Assembly: GCF_000010165.1 (NCBI RefSeq)
Contig: NC_012491.1
Span: 5,704,001-5,768,000, forward strand
Source of the DNA: Brevibacillus brevis NBRC 100599
GTDB taxonomy: Bacteria > Bacillota > Bacilli > Brevibacillales > Brevibacillaceae
Length of the DNA: 64,000 bases
Direction: 5' to 3'
Position 1 is the first letter of the stretch; the number at the start of each line of letters is the position of its first letter. The translations under genes and the position numbers were made by a program. A model generated the notes under the pieces. That model saw only the letters and a list, made by a program, of their open reading frames with translations. It had not been told where the DNA came from and made no database searches. Below, in pieces: positions 33,076 to 42,967 of this stretch.

Positions 33076-33115
33076 AAAAAACACCTGCAATTGTTGTTGT
33101 TTGCAGGTGTTTTTC
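33076..33115. terminator. Terminator of spoIIQ
   Basis: AACACCTGCAA and TTGCAGGTGTT around a TGTTG-type loop, with T-runs on both strands, directly after the spoIIQ stop. Confidence 0.9.
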
Positions 33116-33127
33116 TACATTCATTCG

Positions 33128-33871
33128 TTATTGATTTTTTACTTCCGTATCAGCCTGAATCAAGTATTGCTCTGGATTGACAGGCTTGTTATCGATGCGA
33201 ACTTCAAAGTGAAGATGTGCGCCAGCGTCTTTTTCAAGGGTATTGCGTCCAGCAGACCCGATTACTTGACCTTGTGTCACTTCATCGCCTGGTTTGACTG
33301 TAACGCTTTCCATACTTTGATATACCGTAATCATTTTGCCAGCGTGCTCAATCTCAATCTCGTTGCCGACAAGTGGATCGTTCACCACTTTTACTACTTT
33401 ACCCGCAAGGGCTGCGATGACATCAAAGCCCTTTCCATCCGTGGATACGAGGTCAATCCCTGTGTGCGGATAGAAGGTGTTGTCGAAGCTCACCAATGCT
33501 TTTTGCTGATTTTCCTTGGAGGCTTTTTCATCGTAGTAGTTCATGCCCACATTGTACTGTACGCCTTTTCCTACTGGCCAAGCGAGTGGTTGTACGCCAC
33601 TTGTAGCAGGTACCGCTTCTTCGTTTTGCGGTGTAGTCGTCTCAGGAGCTGTAGGAGTTGTCACTGCCACGCCATCTGTGCCATTCGTCATTTTAGATAC
33701 CGTGTCCATGACATTGCCCTGATACCACATCACAAAAGCGAGAATGATTGCTGCGGTGCCGATGTAGATTGCAGGAAACGCCCATTTCTTGCCCAAGACT
33801 TTTTTCCAAGAACTTGCCTTCTTGAATGGAATCGGTTGATTTTGATTTTTTTGATCTTCCATTTTATTCAT
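33128..33871 (-). CDS. spoIIQ: Engulfment protein SpoIIQ, LytM/M23 family
   Basis: About 247 residues. ATG 33871 is used, with GAGG 9 bases upstream; an ATG at 33862 behind AGGTGA is equally possible. One membrane helix (about 33-50), a Thr/Pro/Glu-rich linker (65-95) and a LytM domain (about 95-235). In the forespore it pairs with SpoIIIAH to hold the membranes together during engulfment. The zinc-binding set looks complete (His in PHTGIDL, Asp in GIDL, HxH in AHLHFEVR), unlike my memory of B. subtilis SpoIIQ. Located between spoIID and spoIIID as in Bacillus. Confidence 0.93.
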   Translation of the reverse strand: MNKMEDQKNQNQPIPFKKASSWKKVLGKKWAFPAIYIGTAAIILAFVMWYQGNVMDTVSKMTNGTDGVAVTTPTAPETTTPQNEEAVPATSGVQPLAWPVGKGVQYNVGMNYYDEKASKENQQKALVSFDNTFYPHTGIDLVSTDGKGFDVIAALAGKVVKVVNDPLVGNEIEIEHAGKMITVYQSMESVTVKPGDEVTQGQVIGSAGRNTLEKDAGAHLHFEVRIDNKPVNPEQYLIQADTEVKNQ

Positions 33872-33884
33872 CACCTCATCCCTC

Positions 33885-33912
33885 AGTATCGCCAGAATTT
33901 TGGCGTATAAAC
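33885..33912 (-). promoter_or_regulatory. Possible forespore (sigma-F/G) promoter of spoIIQ
   Basis: On the minus strand GGCGATACT (33893-33885) matches the sigma-F -10 pattern GGnrAnAnT. A GTTTATA lies upstream, but at a shorter distance than the usual 14-16 bases, so the -35 assignment is weak. Confidence 0.3.
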
Positions 33913-33949
33913 CTGAGAGAGTAGGGAAAAGTAAAAATTTGCTTTTCTT

Positions 33950-34966
33950 TTAGGCTGGGATTACTCTTTTATACTCTTGCAGACTAATTCCTTGATAGAA
34001 GTGTTTGACGATTTGCTCCGCACTTTTGCCGCTTTTGGCCATTCCATTTGCTCCCCACTGGCTCATCCCGACACCATGACCGTACCCTTTAGTCGTAATG
34101 AAGACCTGATTGCCGCGCAAGTCCAACGTAAAGGAGGAGGAATTCAAGTTCAGCTTTTCACGAAACTCTCGTCCAGTAAATTCCTTGCCGCCAATGCTGA
34201 TGGTTCCTACGCGGTTTCCGGTTGTACGCGATTCGATCCGATACCAGGAACCACTGGTAGAAGCCTCCTGTGTGAGCTTGACGCCCAAATTCTTTTCTAG
34301 CTCCACTGTGGACAGGACGACCGTTTCCTCATAACGAGGGGACTGAATATCCCAAGGACTCGCAACGCTCTTCAAATAAGGAATGGGCTTTTCCCAATAT
34401 TCATCCGAGTTCTCTGTAAAACCATTACTGGTGGAAAAAAACGTCGCGTCAATGGGCTCGTTCTGATAGGTCAAGATCACCCCTGCTGTCGCCATAACTG
34501 CTTGTTGGATGCGTTTGTTTTTCCATTCGTACTGGTCTCCCCAACGTTCACGCCGCTGCTTTTCATCCATATAGACTTGATGCTGTACCGTATCCAAGAC
34601 CTGACCGCCTGATGGCACATCATCAAACTTGCCCTCTTTTAAACGGCGCACGATATAGGTCCTGGCCGCTAACGCCTGTGCTTTTAAAGCCTCCAGCTCG
34701 AACTCGGCTGGCATTTCCGCCGCTACGACTCCCGTAATATACGTTTCTAGCGGTAATGTTTCCACGGCCTTCTTTTCTGTACGGTACACCTTAACCGGAA
34801 GAGAGGAAGCGGACTCCTTCATCGCTGGTATAGCAGGCTCCGGGACGGCCACAGTAGGCTGACTGACAGGGCTTATTTCTGGTGAAAACCAAAAGACCAG
34901 AGCAGCAGGCATGAGGACGAGCAAGATCGGCAAAGCGATAAACCACATGAGTAGATAGCGTTTCAT
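33950..34966 (-). CDS. spoIID: Peptidoglycan lytic transglycosylase SpoIID
   Basis: 338 residues. N-terminal membrane anchor (about 7-27), then the SpoIID domain. Glu84 in TGVVAAEMPAEF is the expected catalytic Glu, followed by LKAQALAARTY. The zinc-site region ATFFSTSNGFTENS is at about 175-190 and GYGHGVGMSQWGANGM at about 295-310. It trims glycan strands during forespore engulfment with SpoIIP and SpoIIM. ATG after GGGGAGGATC. Placed between murA and spoIIQ as in Bacillus subtilis. Confidence 0.95.
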   Translation of the reverse strand: MKRYLLMWFIALPILLVLMPAALVFWFSPEISPVSQPTVAVPEPAIPAMKESASSLPVKVYRTEKKAVETLPLETYITGVVAAEMPAEFELEALKAQALAARTYIVRRLKEGKFDDVPSGGQVLDTVQHQVYMDEKQRRERWGDQYEWKNKRIQQAVMATAGVILTYQNEPIDATFFSTSNGFTENSDEYWEKPIPYLKSVASPWDIQSPRYEETVVLSTVELEKNLGVKLTQEASTSGSWYRIESRTTGNRVGTISIGGKEFTGREFREKLNLNSSSFTLDLRGNQVFITTKGYGHGVGMSQWGANGMAKSGKSAEQIVKHFYQGISLQEYKRVIPA

Positions 34967-35078
34967 GCAAGAGATCCTCCCCGTTACGTACTAGACACGA
35001 AAAGTCTTAAATAACCTACTAAAGTCTATGTCCTGCAACAGAGCGGTAGAACGAGAGAATGAGAGAGTCGAGAGAACG

Positions 35079-35111
35079 AAAAAAAAAGACCCCCTGCATA
35101 CGCAGAGAATC
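35079..35111 (-). terminator. Terminator of the ywmB-murA unit
   Basis: GATTCTCTGC, loop GTAT, GCAGGGGGTC, then a run of nine T on the minus strand, about 32 bases after the murA stop. Confidence 0.88.
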
Positions 35112-35142
35112 TTTCGTTTTTGCCATATGGTTGACGCATTTA

Positions 35143-36459
35143 TCAAGCAAAATTAGGAGAGAAGCTTACTTTGATGGTTTCGGAAACTGCTTTTTCACGA
35201 GCTGGAACCACGCGTTCTACATCTGCTCCCAAAGCCAGCAGCTTTTCCGTAAAGTTCACGTAGCCACGGTCAATATGGTGCAGGGCAGAAACCTCAGTCT
35301 CTCCCTCAGATACAAGCCCAGCCAGTACAAGTGCTGCACCCGCACGCAAGTCAGTTGCTGCTACCTTGCTGCCTGTCAGCTTGGAACCGCCTTCGACGAT
35401 GGCACTGCGGCCTTCGATCTTGATGTTAGCATTCATGCGACGGAACTCTTCCACGTGCATGAAGCGGTTCTCAAATACTGTTTCGGTCACAATGCTCGTT
35501 CCTTCTGAAACAAGCAAAAGCGCCATCATTTGCGACTGCATATCCGTCGGGAAGCCAGGGTATGGCAGCGTTTTGAGGTCAACTGCTTTCATTGGGCCTG
35601 TGCGGCGTACACGAATGCCGTTTTCTTGCTCCTCAATGTCCACGCCCATTTCACGAAGCTTGGCGGTCACGGATTTGAGATGATCGCAAATCGCACCTTC
35701 CACAAAGACATCCCCACCGGTAATCGCTGCAGCCACCATGAAAGTACCTGCTTCAATGCGGTCAGGAATGACACAATGTGTGCAGCCCTTCATCTTTTCC
35801 ACGCCTTCGATGCGGATTGAACCTGTACCCGCACCGCGGATTTTTGCTCCCATTCTGTTCAGGAAGTTCGCCAAATCAACGATCTCCGGCTCTTCTGCCG
35901 CATTTTCGATCAATGTGGTTCCCTCTGCCAAAGCAGCGGCCATCATAATATTTTCTGTTGCACCGACGCTAGCGATATCCAGGTAGATTTTCGCACCCTT
36001 CAATCGTCCTTCTACCGTCGCTTCAATAAACCCTTGTCCGATTTCGATTTTGGCTCCCATAGCCTCAAACCCTTTTAGGTGCTGGTCGATCGGGCGTGTA
36101 CCAATAGCACATCCACCCGGAAGAGCGACACGAGCTTGTCCTTTTCTGGCTAAAAGCGGCCCCATCACGAGGAAAGATGCGCGCATTTTGCGGACCAGTT
36201 CATAGGACGCTTCTACACTCGTAAGCTTGGAAGCATCGATCGTCAGCACTTCATGATCATATGTAAGGGAGATTCCCATCGATTTCAAAAGGTCGCATAT
36301 CGTCCGGACATCGTCGAGGCCTGGTACGTCTGAGATGACGCAAGTCTCTTCTTCTGCCAAGATAGATGCTGCAATAATAGGGAGTACGGCATTTTTGGCG
36401 CCAGATACTTTTACATTTCCAGCCAATGCCTTACCACCACGGACAATAATTTTATCCAA
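35143..36459 (-). CDS. murA: UDP-GlcNAc 1-carboxyvinyltransferase
   Basis: 438 residues. It adds enolpyruvate from PEP to UDP-GlcNAc, the first committed step of peptidoglycan synthesis. Lys22-Asn23 (SGAKNAVLP) and Cys117 in [15 protein letters not shown], the fosfomycin target, are present. TTG start behind GGAGGGG. It begins 19 bases after ywmB and shares its transcript. Position between ywmB and spoIID matches murAA of Bacillus subtilis. Confidence 0.97.
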   Translation of the reverse strand: MDKIIVRGGKALAGNVKVSGAKNAVLPIIAASILAEEETCVISDVPGLDDVRTICDLLKSMGISLTYDHEVLTIDASKLTSVEASYELVRKMRASFLVMGPLLARKGQARVALPGGCAIGTRPIDQHLKGFEAMGAKIEIGQGFIEATVEGRLKGAKIYLDIASVGATENIMMAAALAEGTTLIENAAEEPEIVDLANFLNRMGAKIRGAGTGSIRIEGVEKMKGCTHCVIPDRIEAGTFMVAAAITGGDVFVEGAICDHLKSVTAKLREMGVDIEEQENGIRVRRTGPMKAVDLKTLPYPGFPTDMQSQMMALLLVSEGTSIVTETVFENRFMHVEEFRRMNANIKIEGRSAIVEGGSKLTGSKVAATDLRAGAALVLAGLVSEGETEVSALHHIDRGYVNFTEKLLALGADVERVVPAREKAVSETIKVSFSPNFA

Positions 36460-36477
36460 TGTGTACCCCTCCGCGTG

Positions 36478-37221
36478 CTAATATTCCACAGTGATGATTG
36501 GTGTACCTACCGTAATCCATGTTCCAGAATGGCTGTCACGATGAGTAGCCACCTGTAGATTCATCTTTTGACCGTTTAACGCGATGAATGATTCCCACAT
36601 AGGGGTATACCCTGAAATGCTGACAACCGTCTCATCTTGCAAACGTTCTAATTCTGTTGCCTGGAGAGTACCAAAAATCGACAATATTTTACCCTCCTGT
36701 TGGTCAACACCCATCTTAACATTGTACAATCCGCGAATACAAGTGCTAATTTGCGGAATAAAGTCGGCGCTTTGCAGGGCATTCGTGAAGGTTTCCTGTA
36801 CTTGTCCAATATATAGTAGCGAATCACGGTTTCCAGATAACTGAAGTACTAGATATACAGAAAATGCTCCATTTTTAGGCACTCCTGTCACCTCGTAGCT
36901 CAGATCCACGCCGTTTTGTGTGTATGTAGTCCTATATGCGAGTATGTTGTGTTTACGCGATTGTTCGCTTGGGGAAAACGGAATCTCAAGTTGTTGTGCC
37001 CATTTCGTCGCCAACTCTTTTACTTGTTCAGGAAGCAGGCCTTCTCCCATCGCCGTACGCATACGTACCTGAACCGATACACCCGTTGCGCCCGACTCTT
37101 CTAGTACTTTCATCATTTCTGTCACAACCGGCTTTTCTTCCTTTGCTTCTGCAGGCATCCAATACACGGCCCCCATCACGAGCAATAGAGCCAGCACGCA
37201 CCAACCAGACCATTTCCCCAT
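36478..37221 (-). CDS. ywmB: YwmB family exported protein
   Basis: 247 residues with a signal peptide or N-terminal anchor (about 5-27, MPAEA). The rest has the alternating strand-helix pattern of the YwmB (TATA-box-binding-like fold) family. Recognition relies on size, export signal and the conserved position directly upstream of murA, as in Bacillus subtilis. Function unknown. Two TACATGTA palindromes lie upstream. Confidence 0.8.
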   Translation of the reverse strand: MGKWSGWCVLALLLVMGAVYWMPAEAKEEKPVVTEMMKVLEESGATGVSVQVRMRTAMGEGLLPEQVKELATKWAQQLEIPFSPSEQSRKHNILAYRTTYTQNGVDLSYEVTGVPKNGAFSVYLVLQLSGNRDSLLYIGQVQETFTNALQSADFIPQISTCIRGLYNVKMGVDQQEGKILSIFGTLQATELERLQDETVVSISGYTPMWESFIALNGQKMNLQVATHRDSHSGTWITVGTPIITVEY

Positions 37222-37241
37222 TGATATCCTCTCCCTATGCT

Positions 37242-37279
37242 TACATGTATCTCTTTGTACTTCTCATTTTGTACATGTA
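37242..37279. repeat. Paired TACATGTA palindromes upstream of ywmB
   Basis: Two copies of the 8-bp palindrome TACATGTA at 37242-37249 and 37272-37279, spaced 30 bases (about three helical turns), within 60 bases of the ywmB start. This is the geometry of a paired operator. No regulator is known to me for it. Confidence 0.35.
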
Positions 37280-37319
37280 GCTGGGTGGATATACCAGCGA
37301 ATCGTCGTCTTTCTCGTAT

Positions 37320-37550
37320 TTAGTTGAACAAATTCCCGAATGTCAGGGACCAGCCCAAGTAATCAAGGAAAAAGCGGGACAGTTCATATCCAATCACAAT
37401 GGAAAGAATAATTTGCAACAGCTTCGCCTGAGCACCATTTGGTTTTTTCAAAATCTTATCAAAGCGAAAGGATTGCAACGCCCACCAAGCGAGCCCAATA
37501 AACGCAATCGATAAAATGATGCTCAACAAGCCATATACTTCTTGTGACAT
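37320..37550 (-). CDS. ywzB: DUF1146 family membrane protein
   Basis: 76 residues from the ATG at 37550 (GAGGAGGTAACGAGC upstream). Two membrane helices (about 7-27 and 46-66) with a short basic loop containing FDKILKKP. Size, topology and location next to ywmB match B. subtilis YwzB. Function unknown. In B. subtilis it follows atpC; here the complex I operon lies between. Confidence 0.78.
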   Translation of the reverse strand: MSQEVYGLLSIILSIAFIGLAWWALQSFRFDKILKKPNGAQAKLLQIILSIVIGYELSRFFLDYLGWSLTFGNLFN

Positions 37551-37585
37551 GCTCGTTACCTCCTCATTGCCCAACCGAGAATCAT

Positions 37586-37617
37586 AGAAAAAGGACGGCC
37601 CGATTACGAGCCATCCC
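37586..37617 (-). terminator. Terminator of the nuo operon
   Basis: A 10-bp stem GGATGGCTCG / CGGGCCGTCC with loop TAAT, then TTTTTCT on the minus strand. Confidence 0.85.
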
Positions 37618-37653
37618 TTCTATTGTACCTGAAGTGCTATTCAGTTACGAGTA

Positions 37654-39186
37654 TCACTGAGAGCTGGGAGAGAGCATGTTCCCAAAATCAAAGGACGGAT
37701 TGAAATGAATCTGGATATAGTCGGTGACCAGACCCGGAAAAGCACCGAAGAATACGGTAGCGATTGCCATGATGAGAATAAACGTCCAAATCCCCTTTGG
37801 CACAACCATTGGTGCCTCAGTCGTCCCAGGACGCATGTACATTTGACGAATAATCCCAAAGTAGTAGTAGTAGGAAATGACGCTGGTGATGATCATAATT
37901 GCCGCCAGCCAGTAGTTTTCTACCACTAATGTACCCATGAACAGATAGAACTTCCCGAAGAAGCCAACCGTAATCGGGATACCTGCCAAGGACAAGAGGA
38001 AGATGCTCATCGCAATGGCCATCACTGGTGAGCGATGATACAATCCGGCGAATCCTTTCAAATCCTCTGTCTCTTGCTCACGAGATACAACCATAATCAC
38101 AGCGAAAGCCCCAAAGCTGACCAGCAAGTAACCGAACAGATAGAAGATTACCTCGCTGAAAAAGAGAGAGGTCGGCGGTACAAACGGCACGAGCAAATAG
38201 CCCGCTTGCGCAATACCTGAATAAGCCATCATACGCTTGACGTTTGTCTGCCTGAGCGCCATCGTGTTCCCGATAATCATCGAGGCGGCTGCCATCAGCC
38301 CCAGGTAGAGGCTTCCCTCTTCGAAAAAGAACCGTCCTGATCCCGTTCCATCGGAAACGTTGAAAAACGAGATCATCATCACGCGAAAGATCAGCGCGAA
38401 ACCTGCTGCTTTTGACACAACTGCTAGGAAAACAGTGACCGGGGTAGGAGCACCCTGATAAACATCTGGCGCCCACATGTGGTTAGGCGCTGCAGATATT
38501 TTGAATGCAAGACCTACTGCGAGAAACGCAAACGCCGTATAGACGAGGAACTGATAGCCCGCCATTCCCGCTTCTGCCAACCGGAATGAGATTTCATAAA
38601 TATGTGTGGTTCCCGCGAGTCCGTATACGTACGACATCCCGAACAGGAGCACAGCCGTGGCAATACTTCCCGAAACGACGTATTTGAACGCCGACTCGTT
38701 GGAAAGCCGCGATTTTTTTCGCAATCCGACCAGTACATAGGACGAGAGAGACAATAGCTCCAGTCCAACGAACAAGGTAATTAAGTCAGCCGACGAAGCC
38801 ATGACCATAGCCCCGAGAAGCCCGGTCAGCAGCAAATAGTAGTACTCGCCTCTGTGCTGGACTTCTCCTGCTTTCAGATAGGACAGCGAGATGAGAATGG
38901 CGAAAGCTGTCCCTGCCAGGAAAATCAGCTTGAACGCATTACCGTAATCATCGATTCGGATCATGTCGATCATGTAGCTGTATGGCTTATTGAGAGCATT
39001 CATATTGATGATCACAAAGATCGCCGCTATGACCGTTCCCAGGAAGGATAGCCAACCAATGACCTGCTTGCCAAGGCGCTTGCCCGCAAAAAGATCCAGC
39101 AGTGATAAAAAGGTAGCAAAGCCAAGAATGATAAACTCGGGCAGAAGGTAGCTCCAGTCATATGAGAAAATATCTTTAACCTCCAT
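37654..39186 (-). CDS. nuoN: NADH-quinone oxidoreductase-like subunit N
   Basis: 510 residues, about 14 membrane helices, Mrp-antiporter-like proton channel subunit of complex I. Conserved KRMMAYSGIAQAGY and the LAGIPITVGFFGKFYLF segment. Last gene of the operon, ATG after GGGAGGGTAATCC, 3 bases after nuoM, ended by a terminator. Confidence 0.95.
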   Translation of the reverse strand: MEVKDIFSYDWSYLLPEFIILGFATFLSLLDLFAGKRLGKQVIGWLSFLGTVIAAIFVIINMNALNKPYSYMIDMIRIDDYGNAFKLIFLAGTAFAILISLSYLKAGEVQHRGEYYYLLLTGLLGAMVMASSADLITLFVGLELLSLSSYVLVGLRKKSRLSNESAFKYVVSGSIATAVLLFGMSYVYGLAGTTHIYEISFRLAEAGMAGYQFLVYTAFAFLAVGLAFKISAAPNHMWAPDVYQGAPTPVTVFLAVVSKAAGFALIFRVMMISFFNVSDGTGSGRFFFEEGSLYLGLMAAASMIIGNTMALRQTNVKRMMAYSGIAQAGYLLVPFVPPTSLFFSEVIFYLFGYLLVSFGAFAVIMVVSREQETEDLKGFAGLYHRSPVMAIAMSIFLLSLAGIPITVGFFGKFYLFMGTLVVENYWLAAIMIITSVISYYYYFGIIRQMYMRPGTTEAPMVVPKGIWTFILIMAIATVFFGAFPGLVTDYIQIHFNPSFDFGNMLSPSSQ

Positions 39187-39189
39187 GGA

Positions 39190-40722
39190 TTACCCTCCTA
39201 TTCCCGTTACGATAGGTACGATCGTTTTCAGCGCCTGCTGCATCGGATTCCCCAGAACTGCCGGATAAACCCCGATGAGAATAATACATCCCAATAGGAC
39301 TACCATCGGGATGACTTCCATCGGCTGTGCATCAGCAAGTCCTGTACATCTACCCGGAGTAGGGCCAAAAGTCGTTTTCAAGATCGCTCTGAGTAAATAA
39401 ACCGCCGTGAGGACAATCCCGATCGCTCCCACTGCTGCCATTACTGGCAAACGACCAAACAGACCGAGGAAGGCAAAGAACTCACTAATGAATCCGGACA
39501 TGCCCGGAAGTCCGAGTGAAGCCATCCCGCCTGCCAATAGCACGCCGCTGACAAACGGCATGGATTTGGCTAAACCGCCCAAATCGTCGAGCATCGATGT
39601 CTGCGTCCGATCCCAAATGACACCGATCAAGAAGAAGAGCAGTGCTGAGATAAAGCCGTGCGATACCACCTGGAACATCGCTCCCTGAAATCCGATCGTG
39701 TTCATCGATGCGAAACCGAGCAAGACGATACCCATATGGCTGATACTGGAGTAAGCCAGCACCATTTTTAAATCCTTTTGTACGAAGGCCAACACAGCCC
39801 CATACAAAATGTTGATAATCCCCAAAACGGCTATCCACATAGAGAAGTCATAGGCCTGCTCTGGGAAAAAACCGATTCCCATCCGCAAAAGACCGTACGC
39901 CCCCATCTTCAGCAAAATACCGGAGTGAATCATGACGATAGAAGGTGGAGCCTGTACGTGAACGCGTAGCATCCACGTGTGGAACGGAAATACTGGCAGC
40001 TTGATCGCAAAAGCGATAAATAGCACTAGGAAGATGCCAAAACGCATTTCCGGCGTAAGGATTTCGGTTATCGGATGCCCTGGTGTCGTCAGGATCGCCG
40101 TTATTTCATCGATATTGAGCGTCCGCATGATGACAAAAATCACGATGAAAGCCAGCAGCATGATCCCTGAACCGATTCCGTTATACAACAGGAATTTGTT
40201 CGCTGCTTGTTCGCGCTCTCCATATCCCCAAATCCCGATGAGGAAGTACATCGGTACGAGTGTCAGCTCAAAGAAAATGAAGAACAGAAACAGATTGTCT
40301 GCAGCAAAGACTCCCAACATGCCGATCAACAGCAAGTGAAACAGGATAAAATACTCCTTCTGCCTCTTCTTGATCTGCCACGAAGCAATTGCTGCGAGGG
40401 TACCGATAATCGCCGTCAGCAAAATCAATGGCATCGAAATACCATCTATACCGAGTTCATAGTTGATCTCAAAAGCAAAGACTGTGCCTGCCTGAGCCAT
40501 TCCAATCGGAATCGAAATCCAACTGTGCTTTTCTACGAACTGCAGATTGGCTGTCTCGTAATTAAACATGCCGAACATCCAACCTGCCAAGATAAGTGCC
40601 GGCAACGTTCCATAAATCCCGACCTGCTTGATCACACCTGCATGTCGATTGGGGATAAAAGCCATGACGATAATCGCCAGCAGCGGAGAGAACACCAGTG
40701 ATGACAAAAGGATATTACCCAA
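39190..40722 (-). CDS. nuoM: NADH-quinone oxidoreductase-like subunit M
   Basis: About 510 residues, polytopic, antiporter-like proton channel of complex I. Conserved LKLPVFPFHTWMLRVHVQAP loop and KMVLAYSSISHMG. The start is uncertain: a TTG at 40722 has GGAGGT 7 bases upstream, while a GTG at 40731 overlaps that site. The gene start lies inside the end of nuoL, so translation is coupled. Confidence 0.94.
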   Translation of the reverse strand: MGNILLSSLVFSPLLAIIVMAFIPNRHAGVIKQVGIYGTLPALILAGWMFGMFNYETANLQFVEKHSWISIPIGMAQAGTVFAFEINYELGIDGISMPLILLTAIIGTLAAIASWQIKKRQKEYFILFHLLLIGMLGVFAADNLFLFFIFFELTLVPMYFLIGIWGYGEREQAANKFLLYNGIGSGIMLLAFIVIFVIMRTLNIDEITAILTTPGHPITEILTPEMRFGIFLVLFIAFAIKLPVFPFHTWMLRVHVQAPPSIVMIHSGILLKMGAYGLLRMGIGFFPEQAYDFSMWIAVLGIINILYGAVLAFVQKDLKMVLAYSSISHMGIVLLGFASMNTIGFQGAMFQVVSHGFISALLFFLIGVIWDRTQTSMLDDLGGLAKSMPFVSGVLLAGGMASLGLPGMSGFISEFFAFLGLFGRLPVMAAVGAIGIVLTAVYLLRAILKTTFGPTPGRCTGLADAQPMEVIPMVVLLGCIILIGVYPAVLGNPMQQALKTIVPIVTGIGG

Positions 40723-42628
40723 AGAGTCCACCTCCCTTGGCCGTCAAACTGATGGCGATGATCAATAGTAACAGACCGAATATGACCATTGCCCCATAGG
40801 ACTGAATCTGCCCACTTTGTACTCTTGCGTGCAAAGATCCGATTCCTTGGGTAATTTTTGCTGTCAATCCAACCAAACCATCCACAATGTACTTATCAAA
40901 TACATCCAGGACGAATCCAATCCAGCCAAGTGGACGAACAATGACGTTGTGATACAGCTCATCGATGTAGTACTTCTTGTATGAGAGCTGATAGAGCCAC
41001 GGCATTGTTTCTGGAATGGTGTCCGAGGAGATGGATTTCTTGCCGTACATCAGGTAAGCCAACACGACTCCGAGAATAGAGATCAACAGTGCCACAATCT
41101 GCAACCAAGCTGCTGCGTGCTCACTGCCTCCCCCAAATATGCTCGTGATCGCCGTCCCCGTGTTCGTTGACAACAACCAATCAGAGAGTAATGGCGCGTA
41201 CGGTGTATTCACAAAGCCTGCAACAACCGCAAGCAATGCCAAGACCAAGAGCGGGCCTGTCATGACTCCTGGAGATTCGTGCGCTTCGTGCTTGCCACGT
41301 GCCTTCCCTGCAAATGTCAGGAAGAACAGACGGAACATATAGAATGCGGTAAAGAATGCTGCGAGCAGCGCGATGAACAGCAAATCGTAGCGATGCGCTC
41401 CGTAAACAGCCCCCAGAATCGCTTCTTTCGACCAGAAACCAGCGAACGGAAAGATCCCCGCAATCGCCAAGCAACCGATCAAGAAAGTCAAAGCGGTAAT
41501 CGGCATCTTTTTCCACAAGCCACCCATTTCGAATACATTCTGCGTATGTACGGCATGGATGACACTACCTGCTCCAAGGAAGAGCAATGCTTTAAAAAAC
41601 GCGTGCGTCATCAAATGGAAGGAACCTGCTACATAACCAGCAGCACCAGCTACACCCAATGCCATCATCATGTATCCAAGCTGACTGACTGTGGAATAAG
41701 CCAAGACACGCTTGATATCCCGTTGGGTCAGGCCGATCGAAGCTGCAAATATGGCGGTGAATCCTCCTACATACGCCACAACTGTCAAAGCCGTATCGGA
41801 TGCGATAAACAGCGGATAGGTAGCAGCGACCAAATAAACACCAGCCGCGACCATCGTTGCCGCGTGAATTAATGCAGACACAGGTGTTGGACCTTCCATG
41901 GCATCAGGCAACCACGTATGAAGTGGAAATTGACCTGATTTCCCCATGGCCCCAATGAAAATGAGGATCGCCGCTAGTGTAATCATCCATGGTTCCAATC
42001 GTCCGAGTGCTATACTCTCAAAAATCGCCCCGTACTCGAAGCTTCCGGTCCACCAGAACAATAGACATATCCCGATGAACAGACCCAAATCCCCGATGCG
42101 TGTAACGATAAAAGCCTTTTTGGCAGCCGCTTTTGCCTCATTCTTGAAGTAGTAGTAGCCAACGAGCAGAAAGGAGCATACCCCGACCAGCTCCCAGAAA
42201 ATATATACTTGCAACAAATTTGGCGAGATGACTAATCCCAGCATAGAGAACGTGAACAGCGCCAGGTATTGATAAAACACTGGAAAGCGTTCATCCCCAT
42301 GCATGTAGCCTTTGGAATAGATTTGGACCAACAGACTGACCAATGTCACAATGACTAGCATCATGGCATTCAGCGGATTCACTTCGAATCCCATGTTGAT
42401 CACGATATCGCCGATATGCAGCCAATCAATCACATAATTGTAATCAGTTCCCCCACCCTGGAATCTCTCCCAGAAGATGAGCACTGCGATTCCAAAAGAA
42501 ACAGCCGTTAGGGTAATGCCCACTATGGCCGCTCCTTCTTTCAATTGGCGACCAAATGAGACGATCACGATGAAAGCAAGAAGCGGAAACAGAGGGATCA
42601 GCCAGGCATAGTGCATTAGAGTATCCAT
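40715..42628 (-). CDS. nuoL: NADH-quinone oxidoreductase-like subunit L
   Basis: 637 residues, the largest proton-channel subunit. It has about 15-16 membrane helices plus the long lateral helix region at the C-terminus. Conserved GKSGQFPLHTWLPDAMEGP with KRVLAYSTVSQLGY. ATG after AAAAGGAGGACAAAG. It lies between nuoK and nuoM in the usual order. Confidence 0.96.
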   Translation of the reverse strand: MDTLMHYAWLIPLFPLLAFIVIVSFGRQLKEGAAIVGITLTAVSFGIAVLIFWERFQGGGTDYNYVIDWLHIGDIVINMGFEVNPLNAMMLVIVTLVSLLVQIYSKGYMHGDERFPVFYQYLALFTFSMLGLVISPNLLQVYIFWELVGVCSFLLVGYYYFKNEAKAAAKKAFIVTRIGDLGLFIGICLLFWWTGSFEYGAIFESIALGRLEPWMITLAAILIFIGAMGKSGQFPLHTWLPDAMEGPTPVSALIHAATMVAAGVYLVAATYPLFIASDTALTVVAYVGGFTAIFAASIGLTQRDIKRVLAYSTVSQLGYMMMALGVAGAAGYVAGSFHLMTHAFFKALLFLGAGSVIHAVHTQNVFEMGGLWKKMPITALTFLIGCLAIAGIFPFAGFWSKEAILGAVYGAHRYDLLFIALLAAFFTAFYMFRLFFLTFAGKARGKHEAHESPGVMTGPLLVLALLAVVAGFVNTPYAPLLSDWLLSTNTGTAITSIFGGGSEHAAAWLQIVALLISILGVVLAYLMYGKKSISSDTIPETMPWLYQLSYKKYYIDELYHNVIVRPLGWIGFVLDVFDKYIVDGLVGLTAKITQGIGSLHARVQSGQIQSYGAMVIFGLLLLIIAISLTAKGGGLFG

Positions 42629-42655
42629 CTTTGTCCTCCTTTTCAGGTTTCCCTC

Positions 42656-42967
42656 TTATCGTTTCATTTGGTTCATTTCGTCTACATTCACGGTCTCCTT
42701 GTTGCGGTACAGCGCGATCAGAATCGCTAGCCCTACAGCAACCTCGGCAGCTGCAACCGTCATCGTGAACAAGGTAAAGATCTGTCCCGTCACCGATGGA
42801 TACAGTCCGAATTTGGAAAAGGCGACCAGGTTAATATTCACAGCATTCAGCATCAGCTCGATTGATAGCAAGACGACGACTGCATTTCGCTTCGTCAATG
42901 CGCCGTACAGGCCTACACAAAAGAGAATCAGAGCGACCATTAAGTAGGAGGAAATGCTTACTGTCAT
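42656..42967 (-). CDS. nuoK: NADH-quinone oxidoreductase-like subunit K
   Basis: 103 residues with three membrane helices. Conserved Glu in [16 protein letters not shown] and a second in [12 protein letters not shown], both needed for proton transfer. It overlaps the nuoJ stop by ATGA. Confidence 0.96.
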   Translation of the reverse strand: MTVSISSYLMVALILFCVGLYGALTKRNAVVVLLSIELMLNAVNINLVAFSKFGLYPSVTGQIFTLFTMTVAAAEVAVGLAILIALYRNKETVNVDEMNQMKR

